Shown piece after piece: positions 48,701-55,876 of a DNA stretch of 64,000 nucleotides. The DNA comes from Ursus arctos. Taxonomy: Eukaryota; Chordata; Mammalia; Carnivora; Ursidae. The translations under genes and the position numbers were made by a program. The notes beneath the pieces are model-generated. The model was not told the origin of the DNA. It saw nothing but the letters and a program-made list of their open reading frames with translations, and ran no database searches. The first letter of the stretch is position 1. Each line of letters starts with the position of its first letter. The stretch is from the NCBI RefSeq assembly GCF_023065955.2, contig NC_079873.1, positions 11,856,566 to 11,920,565 of the forward strand, read 5' to 3'.

Positions 48701-51185
48701 TCATCTTGCTTGACCTGTCAATAGCATTTGATGCTCTTGAACACTTCCTTCAACTTGAAGCACTCGCTTCCCTTTTGTGATATGCATTCTGGTTTTCCTC
48801 CTGCCCCTTTGCCCCCTTTGCAGGTTTGCCCTCTTCTATAAGGGCTTCAGGTTTTAGAGAACCTCAAAGCTCTATGCTACAACTTTCCTTCTTGTCACTC
48901 TGTTCTTCCTCCCTCAGACTGTCATCTACTCCAGGCTTCCATTATCACCATAATGTAAATGACCCAGGAATGTATATTTCAAGCTCACCCTGTCCTTGCC
49001 TATTCAATAATACCTCAGGTTCAACAAGTCCAAAATTAAAGCCATGATTTTCTTGTCTGTACCTGCTTGCCTGACTCATAAGTGGGTCATCAGCCATTCA
49101 GTTGCATAATTAGAAACTAAAGCACCATCCTTAACTACTCCTTCCCCCTTTCTCCTTTCTACTCTTGTCCCTTCCAATCTCCTTTCCACACTGTGACCAG
49201 AGTATTTCCCAAGCACTAATTCTATAACATCTCTTCCGGAAAACTCTCGCTTGCTTTAAAGATAATCTCAAAACTTCCTAACACAGTCCACATACTCTTC
49301 GGCCTGATCTCTCCTTTCTGCCCAAACACATCACATGCCATGCTCTACCTCACTGCTCCAGTTGCAGAGACCTCAGCCTTCCTTCCATCCCGTACTCTCA
49401 CCAAGTTCCTTCCTGTAAAAAGGAACATCCTTTGCATGTTCTGTTCCCTCTACCCTTTTTTCTTTTATCCTCTGGCTCACCTCCACTCATACTTTAGACC
49501 TCATAGCAAATGCCAAGTACTAAGGCCCCTGACAAGGCCAAAGCCACCATGTACTGCTCCTTCTTGTAATACTTGTCAAGACTGCACATTTCCATTTCGT
49601 TTACTGAATGTTTCATGGACAACCAATCCTCCCAATGCCATAAGCTCCACGAGAGCAGGGACAAGCCTGATTTATCTGCCATTGCATCCCCAGTGTCCAG
49701 CATGGTGCCTGCCCTCAGAGGTCCCTGGGAGAAGCAACTACACACTGGTAGAGAGAGTAGATTCTACAGTCAGACTGCCTGGGTACAAATCTCACCTCGG
49801 TTACTTGCTGACCTGAGATCCTGAGCAGGTTGCTTAATTTCTCTGTACCTCGGTTTTCTCATCTACCCAATGAGAATGGGAATGCCAATACTACCTTCCT
49901 CAAAGGGTTGTTGCGGGGGCTGTGTGAACTGGAGTAAAGTGCTCAGAAGGGTCCCCACTGGAAAGTAAACGAAGTTCTCAATAAATGCTGCCTGTTATAA
50001 TGATCATTACTCATTGGATGAATAAAATAATACGTTGGTGGATTGGCCTGCAAACAGAATACATACTTCCTTACATAAGTTTCCTTAGCACTCTTTTATT
50101 GCTTCTACCCTGAGGCATCTTAGTATCACCTTTTGTTGGGGAAAATTTTCACAGACTACACGGGGATACTAAAACTAGAATTACACAAATCATCTTATTA
50201 ATTTGACAAGCCATGCTGTTCTTACAGCTACATGAGCCTTATGAGTATTTTTTAACTTCAATTTTATAAGCACATTTTTCATGTTGTTACTTTGATATTT
50301 GAGAAGAACTGAAGAAACTTCACATTAGAACTAGAAATTTTTCATGCTATGAAAAATGATGTGGGGGAATCATGCCATCTTTTCACTGACTAGAAAACTG
50401 AGGCTGACAAAATCTGAATGACCACAATGGTGAGGTGCAGAGCCCAGCCCAGACCTGAGTGCCCGACTCAGGCCCCATGGTTCCACTGTGCTTGACAGAA
50501 ATGTTCGAGTTTGCTACACTGTTTTGTGTGATACAAAACTTCACAGATTTTCTAGCACACACTGCAGATTAAAGACTTGAGGCAAAATCATTTTTTAACA
50601 ATTTCCATTTTACTATTTTTTAACTTTAAGACAAGATCAGATTTGAGATCTTTAGAATTAAACTATATGAGTTTAAGATAACTAGGCAAAGGCTCATTAT
50701 TAGAGAGAGTAGTGTTATTAGCAAACAGAATTAAAAATGAACATGCAGGTTCTCCACTTACTGCTTTATCTCCCAGAGCTGTTCTGATACTAAGTCTTAC
50801 TTTAAAGGCATTTTCTGCATCTGCCAGAAAGAAAAATGAGCAGTATATGATGATAAAAAATCTGCCAAAACATGAAGTCCAAACATTTAATCAACTCAAA
50901 TCAACAGAACACAGATCTTCAGTTAAACTGCCCCCAAAACTGAAAGTTTAACTACAATCACCTTAGATGATTTAAATTTTTCTTTCAAACTCATAAAACA
51001 GTCACAGTCTCAACTTTCAAACCACAACATGTCTGCAGATTTAGAAAATTAAAGAGATCATTCAGTCAAAGACTTGTCAATCATTTAGAAAACTGTTAGC
51101 CTATTTTTAAGTTTCAAGACAACATACCTGGTTGACACAGTTCAGCATGAATAGCAGTCACCAGAAAAAAGAGCAGGCACAACAT
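19303..51185 (-). CDS. CLTRN: Collectrin (TMEM27), complete six-exon coding region
   Basis: Join, in transcription order: 51185-51128, 50820-50762, 46967-46882, 33853-33740, 28982-28788, 19459-19303. Exons are 58, 59, 86, 114, 195 and 157 nt, total 669 nt, giving 222 aa plus stop; every intron is GT-AG. The product is a type I membrane protein homologous to the membrane-proximal part of ACE2 and lacking a peptidase domain. Visible: signal peptide 1-14 (ends TAIHA), N-glycosylation sequons N76 (NVT) and N93 (NYT), transmembrane helix about 142-166 followed by RQRRR, and an acidic cytosolic tail ending DERLTPL. Known for the family: it chaperones B0-type neutral amino-acid transporters (SLC6A19, SLC6A18) at the renal brush border, and is shed by BACE2 in beta cells. 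The gene lies between the expected ACE2 (off left) and CA5B (right). No frameshift or premature stop was seen, so it appears functional. Confidence 0.97.
19687..19882 (-). mobile_element. SINEC in CLTRN intron 5, near exon 6
   Basis: A near-consensus reverse copy with the CTCATAGCGGAGGAGCC subtype motif. TSD AGAACAAGTG at 19677-19686 and 19883-19892. It lies about 230 bp upstream of the exon 6 acceptor and is in sense with CLTRN. Confidence 0.93.
19893..23257 (-). other. CLTRN: CLTRN intron 5, largely unique part
   Basis: Intron sequence with AT-rich and purine tracts. No additional CLTRN exon is needed or seen. Confidence 0.6.
21533..21606 (+). repeat. (GAAA)n/(GAGA) purine tract, CLTRN intron 5
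   Basis: An almost pure purine run of about 74 bases made of AAAG and GAGA units. It follows a degenerate (GGAT)n-like stretch at 21365-21475. Confidence 0.9.
23271..23469 (-). mobile_element. SINEC in CLTRN intron 5, arm of an inverted pair
   Basis: Same young subtype as the copy at 19687. A perfect 13-bp TSD AGGAAGATTTTTT lies at 23258-23270 and 23470-23482. Confidence 0.93.
23650..23859 (+). mobile_element. SINEC in CLTRN intron 5, opposite arm
   Basis: Head GGCACCTGGGTGGCTCAG, long (AAAT)n tail. Perfect TSD ATAAAGTAGTGG at 23638-23649 and 23860-23871. Confidence 0.93.
24190..24620 (-). mobile_element. MIR split by a SINEC
   Basis: CTACTACATGACAGAAACCA, CATCTCATTTAATTGCTATT, then after the SINEC CCCTGTTTTTCAAATGAAGG. 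The two halves are collinear. Confidence 0.7.
24327..24502 (-). mobile_element. SINEC nested in a MIR
   Basis: A reverse copy ending GAGCCACCCAGGTGCCC. It interrupts a MIR. The 17-bp TSDs at 24310-24326 and 24503-24519 differ at one base. Confidence 0.9.
25215..25345 (-). mobile_element. MIR fragment
   Basis: TTATTATCCTCATTTTCCAT and CTCAAGATCACTCAGCTAAT are antisense MIR core. Confidence 0.65.
25365..25440 (+). repeat. (CAT/CAC)n trinucleotide-type repeat, CLTRN intron 5
   Basis: Repeating ATCACC/ATCATC units, imperfect. Confidence 0.85.
26020..26240 (-). mobile_element. MIR
   Basis: TATCTCATCCAATCCTCACG, ACAGATGGAGAAACAGTCCA and CCAAGATCATTTGGCTAAAG keep antisense MIR order. Confidence 0.7.
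26930..27060 (-). mobile_element. MIR fragment
   Basis: ACACTTATTGAGCGCTCACC, GGGCCAGGCACCACTCTAAG. Confidence 0.7.
27061..28787 (-). other. CLTRN: CLTRN intron 5, proximal part
   Basis: No named repeat or exon was recognised between the MIR near 27 kb and exon 5. Confidence 0.55.
28788..28982 (-). CDS. CLTRN: CLTRN coding exon 5: juxtamembrane stalk and transmembrane helix
   Basis: The exon encodes MNRNRINNAFFLNDQTLEFL, a Pro-rich stalk (STLAPPTDPSVP), then a single membrane helix starting IWIIIFSVIF and ending at GIRQRR. The acceptor is TTGTAG and the donor GTAAGA. The NNAFFLND region contains the paired Phe residues where BACE2 shedding of the family is reported. Residue 167 is Arg (Trp in the human protein as I recall it), adding one positive charge at the cytosolic membrane edge. 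Confidence 0.96.
29440..29820 (-). mobile_element. Ancient L2-type repeat, CLTRN intron 4
   Basis: TTCAATAAACATTTGCTGAT...GTGCTAAGTGCTGGAGATAC is the antisense L2 3' end. The remainder (CTTTTGAGCTGTGTTTCGAG) resembles L2-associated sequence but the family name is uncertain. Confidence 0.5.
30170..30274 (-). mobile_element. Old SINEC fragment
   Basis: GGGGCTTGAACTCGCAGCCC to AAGCCAGCCAGGCACCCC matches the tRNA-derived part of an older SINEC subtype. The tail is degraded. Confidence 0.75.
30395..30500 (-). mobile_element. hAT-type fragment (MER3/MER58-like)
   Basis: CTCAATAGCCACATATGGGG followed by ACCATCCTGGACAGTGCAGG resembles the 'viable GTGGCTA' hAT elements. The subfamily is uncertain. 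Confidence 0.5.
30640..30870 (-). mobile_element. L1 fragment with microsatellite, CLTRN intron 4
   Basis: Antisense L1 3' region: GATGGCTGAGTAATATTCCA and TTCATCTGTTGATGGACATC are standard L1 ORF2/3' end in reverse. A (TG)n(AG)n tract at about 30741-30792 has expanded in place. Confidence 0.8.
30741..30792 (+). repeat. (TG)n-(AG)n compound microsatellite
   Basis: About 13 TG units followed by about 13 AG units inside an antisense L1. Confidence 0.95.
31389..31564 (+). mobile_element. SINEC in CLTRN intron 4
   Basis: Head GGGGCGCTTGGGTGGCTCAG, CT-rich body, tail GAAATCTTTAAAAAAA. No clear TSD was seen. Confidence 0.9.
31580..32095 (+). other. Possible unclassified LTR-like sequence, CLTRN intron 4
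   Basis: The CT-rich block ends with TGAATAAAACTCCTTTTC and then CCCTGAGTCGTGGGTCTTAA, which looks like an LTR poly(A) signal and U5. No matching 5' boundary or TSD was established. Confidence 0.25.
33100..33310 (-). mobile_element. MIR in CLTRN intron 4, close to exon 4
   Basis: TTAACTCATTTAACCTTCTC, TTTTATAGATTATAAGAGGA, GGCCTCCAGAATCCATG. Confidence 0.7.
33368..33582 (-). mobile_element. MER5A in CLTRN intron 4
   Basis: AGGGTTTCTCAGCCACAGCA, CTGTCCTGTGCATGGTAGGA, GGATGAGAAACACTG. It lies about 160 bp downstream of exon 4 in the gene's direction. Confidence 0.88.
33740..33853 (-). CDS. CLTRN: CLTRN coding exon 4 with two N-glycosylation sequons
   Basis: The exon starts after CTGCAG, completes Glu68 and encodes ISHVLLCNVTQRVSFWFVVT, then DPSKNYTLPAVEIQSAI and two bases of Arg106; the donor is GTAATC. 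Sequons NVT (N76) and NYT (N93) fall at the positions glycosylated in the human protein. The SFWFVVTDPSKN motif is family-typical. Confidence 0.96.
35170..35889 (+). CDS. POM121-family retrogene ORF, 239 aa, in CLTRN intron 3
   Basis: An intronless ORF of 239 codons starts at the internal Met of the POM121 MGSYLGK motif (here MGSYLSRSLGS); an in-frame upstream ATG at 35011 would extend it to 292 aa. POM121-type landmarks appear in order: Arg/Pro-rich N-part, RVIVPKAWRRFH, a CAKESRLRARSRCKKGKK block (family CAKE..LSALKEKKK), AKRRR followed by SAFKPVWKDGV, and VPSFVPRPGPLRRGL (family PASFVPKPGSLKRGL). It stops soon after, at SDGEDTRPGP, so all FG repeats are missing, as in short POM121L proteins. 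POM121 is a nuclear-pore anchor; the role of this product is unknown. It lies opposite to CLTRN, and its GC content contrasts sharply with the AT-rich intron. Coding status is open: conserved motifs and an open frame favour it, but the 5' part is frame-broken. Confidence 0.75.
   Translation: MGSYLSRSLGSAKAAPRRPAWRPRSPRSRPAYRPLGPVQSQVISIHRERWIRSRPHPTMPPHLDHPGVQRVIVPKAWRRFHGKSPLQTFLGLEFSSNRKSFVKQWHWKTQNLLNIWNMVTTKMTPPECSGSFSRGPPMQEHPDSCAKESRLRARSRCKKGKKRIHRPLQFEAPHAKRRRQSPGAKPSAFKPVWKDGVVPSFVPRPGPLRRGLCSWDPSDGEDTRPGPDLLPGHHQATAE
36299..36304 (+). terminator. AATAAA polyadenylation signal of the POM121-like retrocopy
   Basis: An AATAAA lies 410 nt after the stop codon, where the GC-rich block ends and AT-rich intron resumes. 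It is probably inherited from the parent mRNA. Confidence 0.45.
36383..36570 (-). mobile_element. MER5A, just 3' of the POM121-like retrocopy
   Basis: CTTGGCACTGTTAACATTCG, GGGGCCAGATAATTCG, GTGCTGTCCTCTGCATTGTA. Confidence 0.8.
36788..36861 (+). mobile_element. Ultra-truncated L1 insertion (about 74 bp) with perfect TSD, CLTRN intron 3
   Basis: The same L1 3' terminus as the copy at 10327 (TGTATGGTGACTAATATAAC) with a long A/AAAT tail. TSD AATTCCCCCAGTT at 36775-36787 and 36862-36874. Confidence 0.85.
36950..37330 (+). mobile_element. L1M-like fragment
   Basis: Decayed L1 3' region (TTGGCAAAATTGAAAATGCT; AACAACCTACATGCCCACGC; GAATGGATAAAGTAAACATG) interrupted by a (CA)n tract near 37150. 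Confidence 0.55.
37147..37181 (+). repeat. (CA)n-rich tract
   Basis: CACACA interspersed with CGCA. Confidence 0.8.
37338..37512 (-). mobile_element. MER5A fragment
   Basis: CACATAATTCTGTGCATCGC, GCATTGCCAGATATCCCCAG. Confidence 0.7.
37720..37910 (-). mobile_element. L2-type fragment
   Basis: CCCATGGAGCTTGCTTTCTA, GATAAACAAGTAAATGGACA and GAAGTGCTAGAAAGAAAAAT are typical of antisense L2 3' sequence. Confidence 0.5.
38783..38987 (-). mobile_element. MER5A
   Basis: AACTCAGCACTATTAACATT, GGCCGGATAAGTCTTACTTG, AAGGTTGAGGACCGTTGG. Confidence 0.8.
39889..39908 (+). repeat. (GGGT)5 tract, G-quadruplex candidate
   Basis: Five GGG runs separated by single T bases, in CLTRN intron 3. Single-base loops are the most stable G-quadruplex class. 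Confidence 0.85.
41062..41245 (+). mobile_element. Short L1 3'-end insertion, CLTRN intron 3
   Basis: About 184 bp of L1 3' end (ATTATGTTGTCCACCTGAAA) flanked by a 14-bp TSD TAAACTGAAATGCC at 41048-41061 and 41246-41259. Confidence 0.75.
42130..43320. other. GC-rich block in CLTRN intron 3 with an unassigned 302-codon ORF
   Basis: The plus strand is open from ATG 42300 to a stop ending at 43208. The translation is rich in Ser, Leu, Pro, Gly and Cys, with one hydrophobic run (LCLWLLCLLFLLQ) near residue 30. The minus strand is also open over long parts (for example 42625-42975). No domain is recognised. Being open on both strands is what GC-rich DNA with few stop codons gives by chance. It could instead be an old retrocopy or an unclassified repeat. 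No adjacent promoter or poly(A) signal was identified. Confidence 0.3.
43955..44322 (-). mobile_element. MLT1-like LTR, CLTRN intron 3
   Basis: CTGCTGGGGTTGCTGTAACA, TTATTTTCTCACAGTTCCCA, TTCTTGTAAGGACACCATTC, GAGACACAATTCATCCCATA. Confidence 0.65.
46127..46540 (+). mobile_element. MLT1-like LTR, CLTRN intron 3
   Basis: TCCTATGTTGAAGCCCTAAC, AGAAGAGACACCAGAGACCT, GCCTCCAGAACTGTGAGAAA, TTGTTATTGCAGCCCTAGCC. A short internal duplication (GTGTCCTCATTAGA) occurs at about 46267-46307. Confidence 0.7.
46567..46602 (+). repeat. (CTAC)n/(CTAT)n repeat
   Basis: CTATCTACCTACCTACCTAC followed by CATACTTACC; abuts the LTR at 46127-46540. Confidence 0.85.
46882..46967 (-). CDS. CLTRN: CLTRN coding exon 3
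   Basis: This exon encodes YAWDTNEEYLFKAMVAFSMR followed by KVPNRETT and two bases of Glu68. The acceptor is TTTTAG and the donor GTAAGT. The WDTNEEYLFKAMVAFSMR motif is diagnostic of collectrin and of the matching ACE2 neck region. Intron 2 is about 3.8 kb and intron 3 about 13.0 kb. Confidence 0.96.
47391..48055 (+). mobile_element. MLT1-like LTR split by a SINEC, CLTRN intron 2
   Basis: TTATGGATTGAAATGTGTCT, AATCCAATATGGACTGGTGT, TAGCCTCCAGAACTAGGAGA, then after the SINEC GCTTAAGCCACCTGGTTCAC and GACAGCAGCCCTAGCAAATG. Confidence 0.75.
47761..47977 (+). mobile_element. SINEC nested in an LTR, CLTRN intron 2
   Basis: Head CGGGGCTCCTGGATGGCACA. Perfect 13-bp TSD AAAATAAACTCCT at 47748-47760 and 47978-47990. 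It interrupts an MLT1-like LTR. Confidence 0.93.
48100..48168 (-). mobile_element. SINEC fragment (tRNA-derived part only)
   Basis: ATCATGACCTGAGCCAAAGA through GAGCCACCCAAGGCACCCC. No tail remains. Confidence 0.7.
48470..49740 (+). mobile_element. L2 LINE, long sense fragment with reverse-transcriptase remnants
   Basis: TCTAAAGTTACCAGTGACCT, TTGACCTGTCAATAGCATTT (degraded 'LDLSAAFD' RT motif), TCAACAAGTCCAAAATTAAA, and CAGGGACAAGCCTGATTTAT near the 3' end follow the L2 ORF2 order. Stops and indels are numerous. Confidence 0.8.
49745..50010 (+). mobile_element. MIR, sense
   Basis: AGACTGCCTGGGTACAAATC, TTGCTTAATTTCTCTGTACC, CAAAGGGTTGTTGCGGG and CTCAATAAATGCTGCCTGTT match the MIR plus strand nearly end to end. 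Confidence 0.85.
50762..50820 (-). CDS. CLTRN: CLTRN coding exon 2
   Basis: This 59-nt exon sits between an acceptor ending TTTCTGGCAG and a donor GTAAGT. It completes codon 20 as Asp (Gly in the human protein as I recall it) and encodes AENAFKVRLSIRTALGDKA, the start of the collectrin/ACE2-like ectodomain. It ends in phase 0. Intron 1 is only about 307 bp. Confidence 0.95.
51128..51185 (-). CDS. CLTRN: CLTRN coding exon 1: start codon and signal peptide
   Basis: ATG lies at 51185-51183 on the minus strand. It encodes 19 residues beginning MLCLLFF and ending ELCQP, plus the first base of codon 20. The donor is GTATGT (51127 downwards). The hydrophobic stretch before HAE is a clear signal peptide with cleavage predicted after Ala14. 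This ATG gives the family's length and N-terminus, so the start is secure. Confidence 0.95.
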
Positions 51186-51350
51186 TCTTTCAGAGTGCAA
51201 AACACAAGACAAACGGAGGGAAAAAAATCCGCCCTCCACTTAAAGCTGCCTTAGCCATTCTGTGACCCGGATTAGAATACCCGAGAAATAAGCCACCACC
51301 TAGAAGGTTTAATGATTAAACCCCATTATTTGGGTTAATACTTAAATAGA
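51186..51350 (-). promoter_or_regulatory. CLTRN: CLTRN proximal promoter with two HNF1-like sites
   Basis: Upstream of the ATG are two matches to the HNF1 palindrome GTTAATNATTAAC. Site A at 51308-51320 is TTTAATGATTAAA, with a perfect TTAAT-N-ATTAA core. Site B at 51334-51346 is GTTAATACTTAAA, with 10 of 12 informative bases. Their centres are 26 bp apart. A weak TATA-like CTTTAAG lies near 51238-51246 on the minus strand, which would put the start about 25 nt above the ATG. The region is CpG-poor. Collectrin is an established HNF1A/HNF1B target, so the sites fit. The transcription start itself is not visible. Confidence 0.7.
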
Positions 51351-51754
51351 AGCAGCCCATCTCATGTCAGTTATTTACGAAAATCTGTTTGAAAAACAGG
51401 TTAGTTGTCCTTTCTGAACTCTACGTCCTGGGAAGGTTTCCTCTGCGGACTCCAGGTCAGAATCCTCCCCCACGCCTTCTGTGAAAGAACTGAGCCCTCT
51501 CTGGACGGTTTCCTTAGCCTCAACCTTCCATCTTTTCCCGGCTAAAATAGCCAGCTCCTAGATAAGCTATCTTAATTTGGAAAACAAACATCACCCCTCT
51601 CTATCTCTGGTGAACAAAGGACGCCCTTCCCAGACTGGCCTCACCTGACTCTCACCTCCACAGATAAACATCCGGGGAGAGCTTCCCCCTCAAAGGGAAT
51701 CATTTTGGTCAGCCCTAAGTTCTGGCAGTTGTGTAAATTCAAAGTTAATGATAC

Positions 51755-51955
51755 AGAGCAGTGCTGTCCAGTGGGACATTCTGTGACAATGGAAATGTTC
51801 TACATCCGCATCGTCCAACACGGTGGCCATAGACAGAGGTGCCTGTCGACCACCTGACATGGGGCTGGTGCTGCTGAGAAATGAAATCTCCTATTACTTT
51901 AGTTTCAGTAGAAACATGTGACTAGCAACTCCATTGGGCAGTGCCTCTAGAGAAG
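51755..51955 (+). mobile_element. hAT-type element (MER3/MER58-like) upstream of CLTRN
   Basis: GTGCTGTCCAGTGGGACATT, GGAAATGTTCTACATCCGCA, GTCCAACACGGTGGCCATAG; the subfamily is uncertain. Confidence 0.55.
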
Positions 51956-51959
51956 AGTC

Positions 51960-52140
51960 ATTAAGAGCTTCCTGCCATGCACTAGGTTTGCTGGGTTCTC
52001 TCTCTCGTCCTCAAAGCAGCACCTCACAGTCGCCGTCGTTATACTCATCTTACACATGAGGGAACTGAGGGCCTGGTGTTTAAGGCATTGGCGCCAATGG
52101 GAGGAGTGGAGTGGGTGTCACTGGAACCCTTCTCCACCAC
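51960..52140 (-). mobile_element. MIR fragment upstream of CLTRN
   Basis: TACTCATCTTACACATGAGG followed by GAACTGAGGGCC is the antisense MIR core. Confidence 0.55.
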
Positions 52141-53119
52141 ACTGACCTGAAGTGGGTCTTCACTGGTCGTCATTGGTCAAAACCGAAATTGCACCAAAAC
52201 TTCTGAGATGCTCTGAGGATTACCATAATGAGCGGAAGAGAGTCTCCCCTAGTGGGCATTCTATCGATGTCAACAGAAGCCCCCCAGGCAGGTTGATGTC
52301 AGGGCTTTCCTCTCTACCACGCCACCTCTTCCTGAATTCAGTCCCAGATTCCACCTCGTTGCCTGAAAACCATGAATGGGAAAATGAGATTGGGTGACCC
52401 TGATGTTAAATAGAACATCTGGATTTTCACAGCAACCATGAGAAAAAGACCAACAACTATACTTGTGCAACACTCTGAGAGCCCTGTCATTTCCCCCTCC
52501 TGGATAGGGTGATATTTTGACATAGATGACCCACTTCTGTTTGGTGACTCCACCTGAGGAAGCTTCTCTCCTCTCCCTCACCTTGGTTGCAAGGGCACAG
52601 AGTCAGGAAAAGTTGGATTAGAGGGAGAGGCGGCCAAAAGTTAGGCCTGTCATTCTAGCGATTTCACTATTAGGTGAAATGGAAATTTCCTAGAAGGGAG
52701 AGCTCACATAACTTACTCCTGAAAACGAAGTCAGACTAGATGAAGTTACCGTGGGAAGTGTTAGACTAGATAAAGTCATCATGGGAAGGAAAAGCCAGTA
52801 GATGGAGATTATAACAAAGCTAATTATTTGCATTAGGGAACAAAGCCATGTTAGAGACAAATCTGATTCAGCTTTAGCCTTAAACTTCCTGAAAGTATCA
52901 AATAACTTTCTTTCACTCAGTCACTTATGTGACCAGAATTGAAGACAGTAAAATGCTGAATTACCATTAACCCATTCTTTGAAAAGCAAAGAAAGTCTCT
53001 TTCTTTTTGAATTATGATGTCTCTTTTTTCAAAATAACATTCACCATTTATTAAACAATTTCTATATGCCAGGCACTCTTTTAGTGCTTAATATAAATAT
53101 GATTTTTTAGAAATTGTCC
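52141..53119. other. Intergenic spacer upstream of CLTRN
   Basis: Moderate GC, no named element recognised; may hold distal regulatory sequence. A short local repeat (AGACTAGATRAAGT) occurs at about 52733 and 52763. Confidence 0.45.
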
Positions 53120-53310
53120 TTAATAAAATAGAATTGACATACAATATTATATGAATTTCAGGTGTACCAAAGAGTGATTCAACATTTATGTATATTACAA
53201 AACGCCCACCACGATAAGTGTAGGTGCCATCTGTCACTGCACAGGTATTACAATTTTATTGACTACATTCCCTATGCTATACTTCACTTTCATTATTCTC
53301 TACTTTATTG
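53120..53310 (-). mobile_element. L1 fragment
   Basis: AAATAGAATTGACATACAAT and TTTCAGGTGTACCAAAGAGT match an L1 3' UTR segment common in mammalian genomes; the orientation is judged antisense. Confidence 0.5.
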
Positions 53311-53402
53311 ATGTTTGTTGTCTCATTTGAAAAATGACAGAGGAAAAAAAGAAGACAGGAAAGAAGAGCAATAGAAGTTCTGTATAGAAAATACAGAGAA
53401 AC

Positions 53403-53601
53403 AGGGGTGCCTGGGTGGCAGAGCGGTTAAGCGTCTGCCTTAGGCTCAGGGTGTGATCCCGGCATTCTGGGATCGAGTCCCACATCGGGCTCCTCCGCTG
53501 GGAGCCTGCTTCTTCCTCTCCCACTCCCCCTGCTTGTGTTCCCTCTCTCGCTGCCTGTCTCTATCTCTGTCAAATAAATAAATAAAATCTTAAAAAAAAA
53601 A
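53403..53601 (+). mobile_element. SINEC
   Basis: Near-consensus copy with perfect 17-bp TSDs (AGAAAATACAGAGAAAC) at 53386-53402 and 53602-53618. Confidence 0.94.
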
Positions 53602-53929
53602 AGAAAATACAGAGAAACCAAAAAAGAAAAATAAAAAATACCCATAATACCACCAGCATGAAGGACCAATGCTAATATATTTTGAAAGTTGAAACATACC
53701 TGCCTCAGCCTTGGATCTTCTTGTGTGTTCTTGCGTGATGCTGTTGTTTTGTCTCATTAGAGCAGCGCTATCAGAATCGCAATGGTGGCATAACATGGAC
53801 CGTTGTTGTCTTCCTTATTCTCACGGAAGTGCTGCTCTTCTGCAGGATCTGGTGCATCACTTTAAACTTGATGTGCCATGAGATAAAAAGTCTCCTTTGA
53901 CTAAAAATTCTTTTTATACAGAATTCATG

Positions 53930-54860
53930 TTGAATTTTATCAACTGCTCTTCCAACATCTATTAATATGATCTTAGAGATCTTACCATTTGGTGCATTTT
54001 ACTAATAAATTCCTTTATGTTGATCCAACCCTTAGGTAAGCTCAGTTTGATTATTTTTAACATACTCCTGGACTTAATTGTTGTGTTTTTCCTTAGGTTT
54101 TTAAACCTATTTTCATAGAATATCATTTAGGTTCCTTTTCAAGTGCTGATTCTTGAAGTTTATTTTTTGTTTCTGGCCCTTACATTACCATCTTGAAAAT
54201 GGTATGCAAAGATTTCTAATATCCTCTACGTTTACAAATACTTTAAAATGCAGAAGAAAATTGTAGAAGAAATGCAGAATTGAAGAATCTGGATAACACA
54301 TATTTTGGGAGAAGAGTTCTTTCAAAACTTTCACTTCTTATATTGTCATTTACTGCAGGTTTCATGTCTCTGAGTCCATTCTGGCTGTTTACAATTTCCA
54401 AGAAAATCCTTATTTCATCAAGATTTTCCAGGATTCTCATGGACTTTATACAGTATTTCCCATAAAGTATCTACCTTCGTTGCTATATTCTCTTTGTATT
54501 TTCCAGTATATTCATTTTTTCTCATTTTCCATTATTCTTACCAGAGATCTGTCTAGTTTTGTTGTTGCTTAATCGAAGAACAAGATCTCAAATTTAATTT
54601 TCAAGTTTCTTTTTTTCTGCTTTCTGAGTCATCAATCTTATTTTTATTTATTAAGTCCTTACTGCTGTTGTGATCATGCTGGTTTTCTTGTTCTTCTTAC
54701 AACTCTTGGGTTAACAAATAGGCTTGTGCATTTTTAGTCTTTCTCAGTTAAAAATGAAAATATTTGTGGCTATGAATTTTCATTGGAGTATTGTGGTCAC
54801 ATGACATAAGAAGTATAGATGTACAGTGATCTCATACTTATTTTCGAAAGAGTCTGTAAT
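53930..54860 (-). mobile_element. Old antisense L1 ORF2 fragment
   Basis: AT-rich sequence with antisense ORF2 features (AATCGAAGAACAAGATCTCA; GTGGCTATGAATTTTCATTG). Frames are decayed. Confidence 0.5.
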
Positions 54861-55860
54861 TATAGTCTCAATTTTCCTATATCCCAATGTTTGCTTAGAA
54901 AAGTATTTGACAGTAGCAAAATTAATAGCAGCCAAAAATACAATGATGAAAAACATCGACTTTTATAGTCCTGTCAGGGGAATAGAAAAGGTATAATGAT
55001 AAAAAAAAAAAAAAAAAGACGCTGTCAAATAACTCAACATAAAATATGAAAACTCTTACAAGGTACGGGGCACTTAGAACATGCTAAAACTTATTAAAGT
55101 TGTTCTTGCCTCTTAACATACTGGGGGTTTTTTCTTCCACTTTTAAAAATCTTGCACAAACTTGCTTTTTATTTTCACACAGAATTGGAAGTATTAAACC
55201 TCCAGAGAATTCATGCCAAACTTGCTTCATACAATGCTCATCTCTGCAATTTCACATATAGGAGGTTCAGAATTTATCAGTAACAGTGGTAACGATGACA
55301 AATAAAGCAGTTTCAATCATTCTGAATATGTTACTATTTACTCCCAACGTTCAGAGTTTAGAGAACAAAGATAAAAAGTTGAGATTACTGTTGCCATGAG
55401 CAATACAAAAGGCACCGAGCCTCCTGAGACAGGAAAAAGAAATTGATTTCTCCGTGTTTTTTCATACTCCACAACACTATTGAAAAGCAGTTTCTCGGTA
55501 CATAACTATTGATCTACTGCCCTGGAGGGTAAATTAAATATGAGATCACACAAAAAGGAAACACGTGTGTCATTCTTTTGATTTATGCAAGATGCCTTTC
55601 AAAGTTCATCAGAGTTGTAAAAGCATGTGGGCATATGAATACTTCATTTACCTGCAATCAATCAACGAACATGTAGGTAGAACCAATGTTGCTTTTCAAT
55701 TTTGACCCTCATTATTCCATTTCACTGTAACAAACATGTATTTTGCAAACCTGTAATATCCAAAGCCAGTAAACTGTGGAATCATTTCAAGTGTAATTTT
55801 ATTCTCTACACTTCTATTGGATTTTGGCAAATGTATTTAGCTGTGACATACTAAAAATAT
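54861..55860. other. Intergenic, no recognised feature
   Basis: AT-rich sequence, unassigned except for the poly(A) tract. Confidence 0.45.
54991..55017 (+). repeat. Poly(A) tract
   Basis: About 19 A bases after GATA; no retroelement body was identified next to it. Confidence 0.8.
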
Positions 55861-55876
55861 AAAAAATCCTTTAATA

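Noticed and set aside
49340..49816. 158-codon ORF
   Set aside because: It lies on L2 and MIR sequence; chance ORF within transposon DNA.
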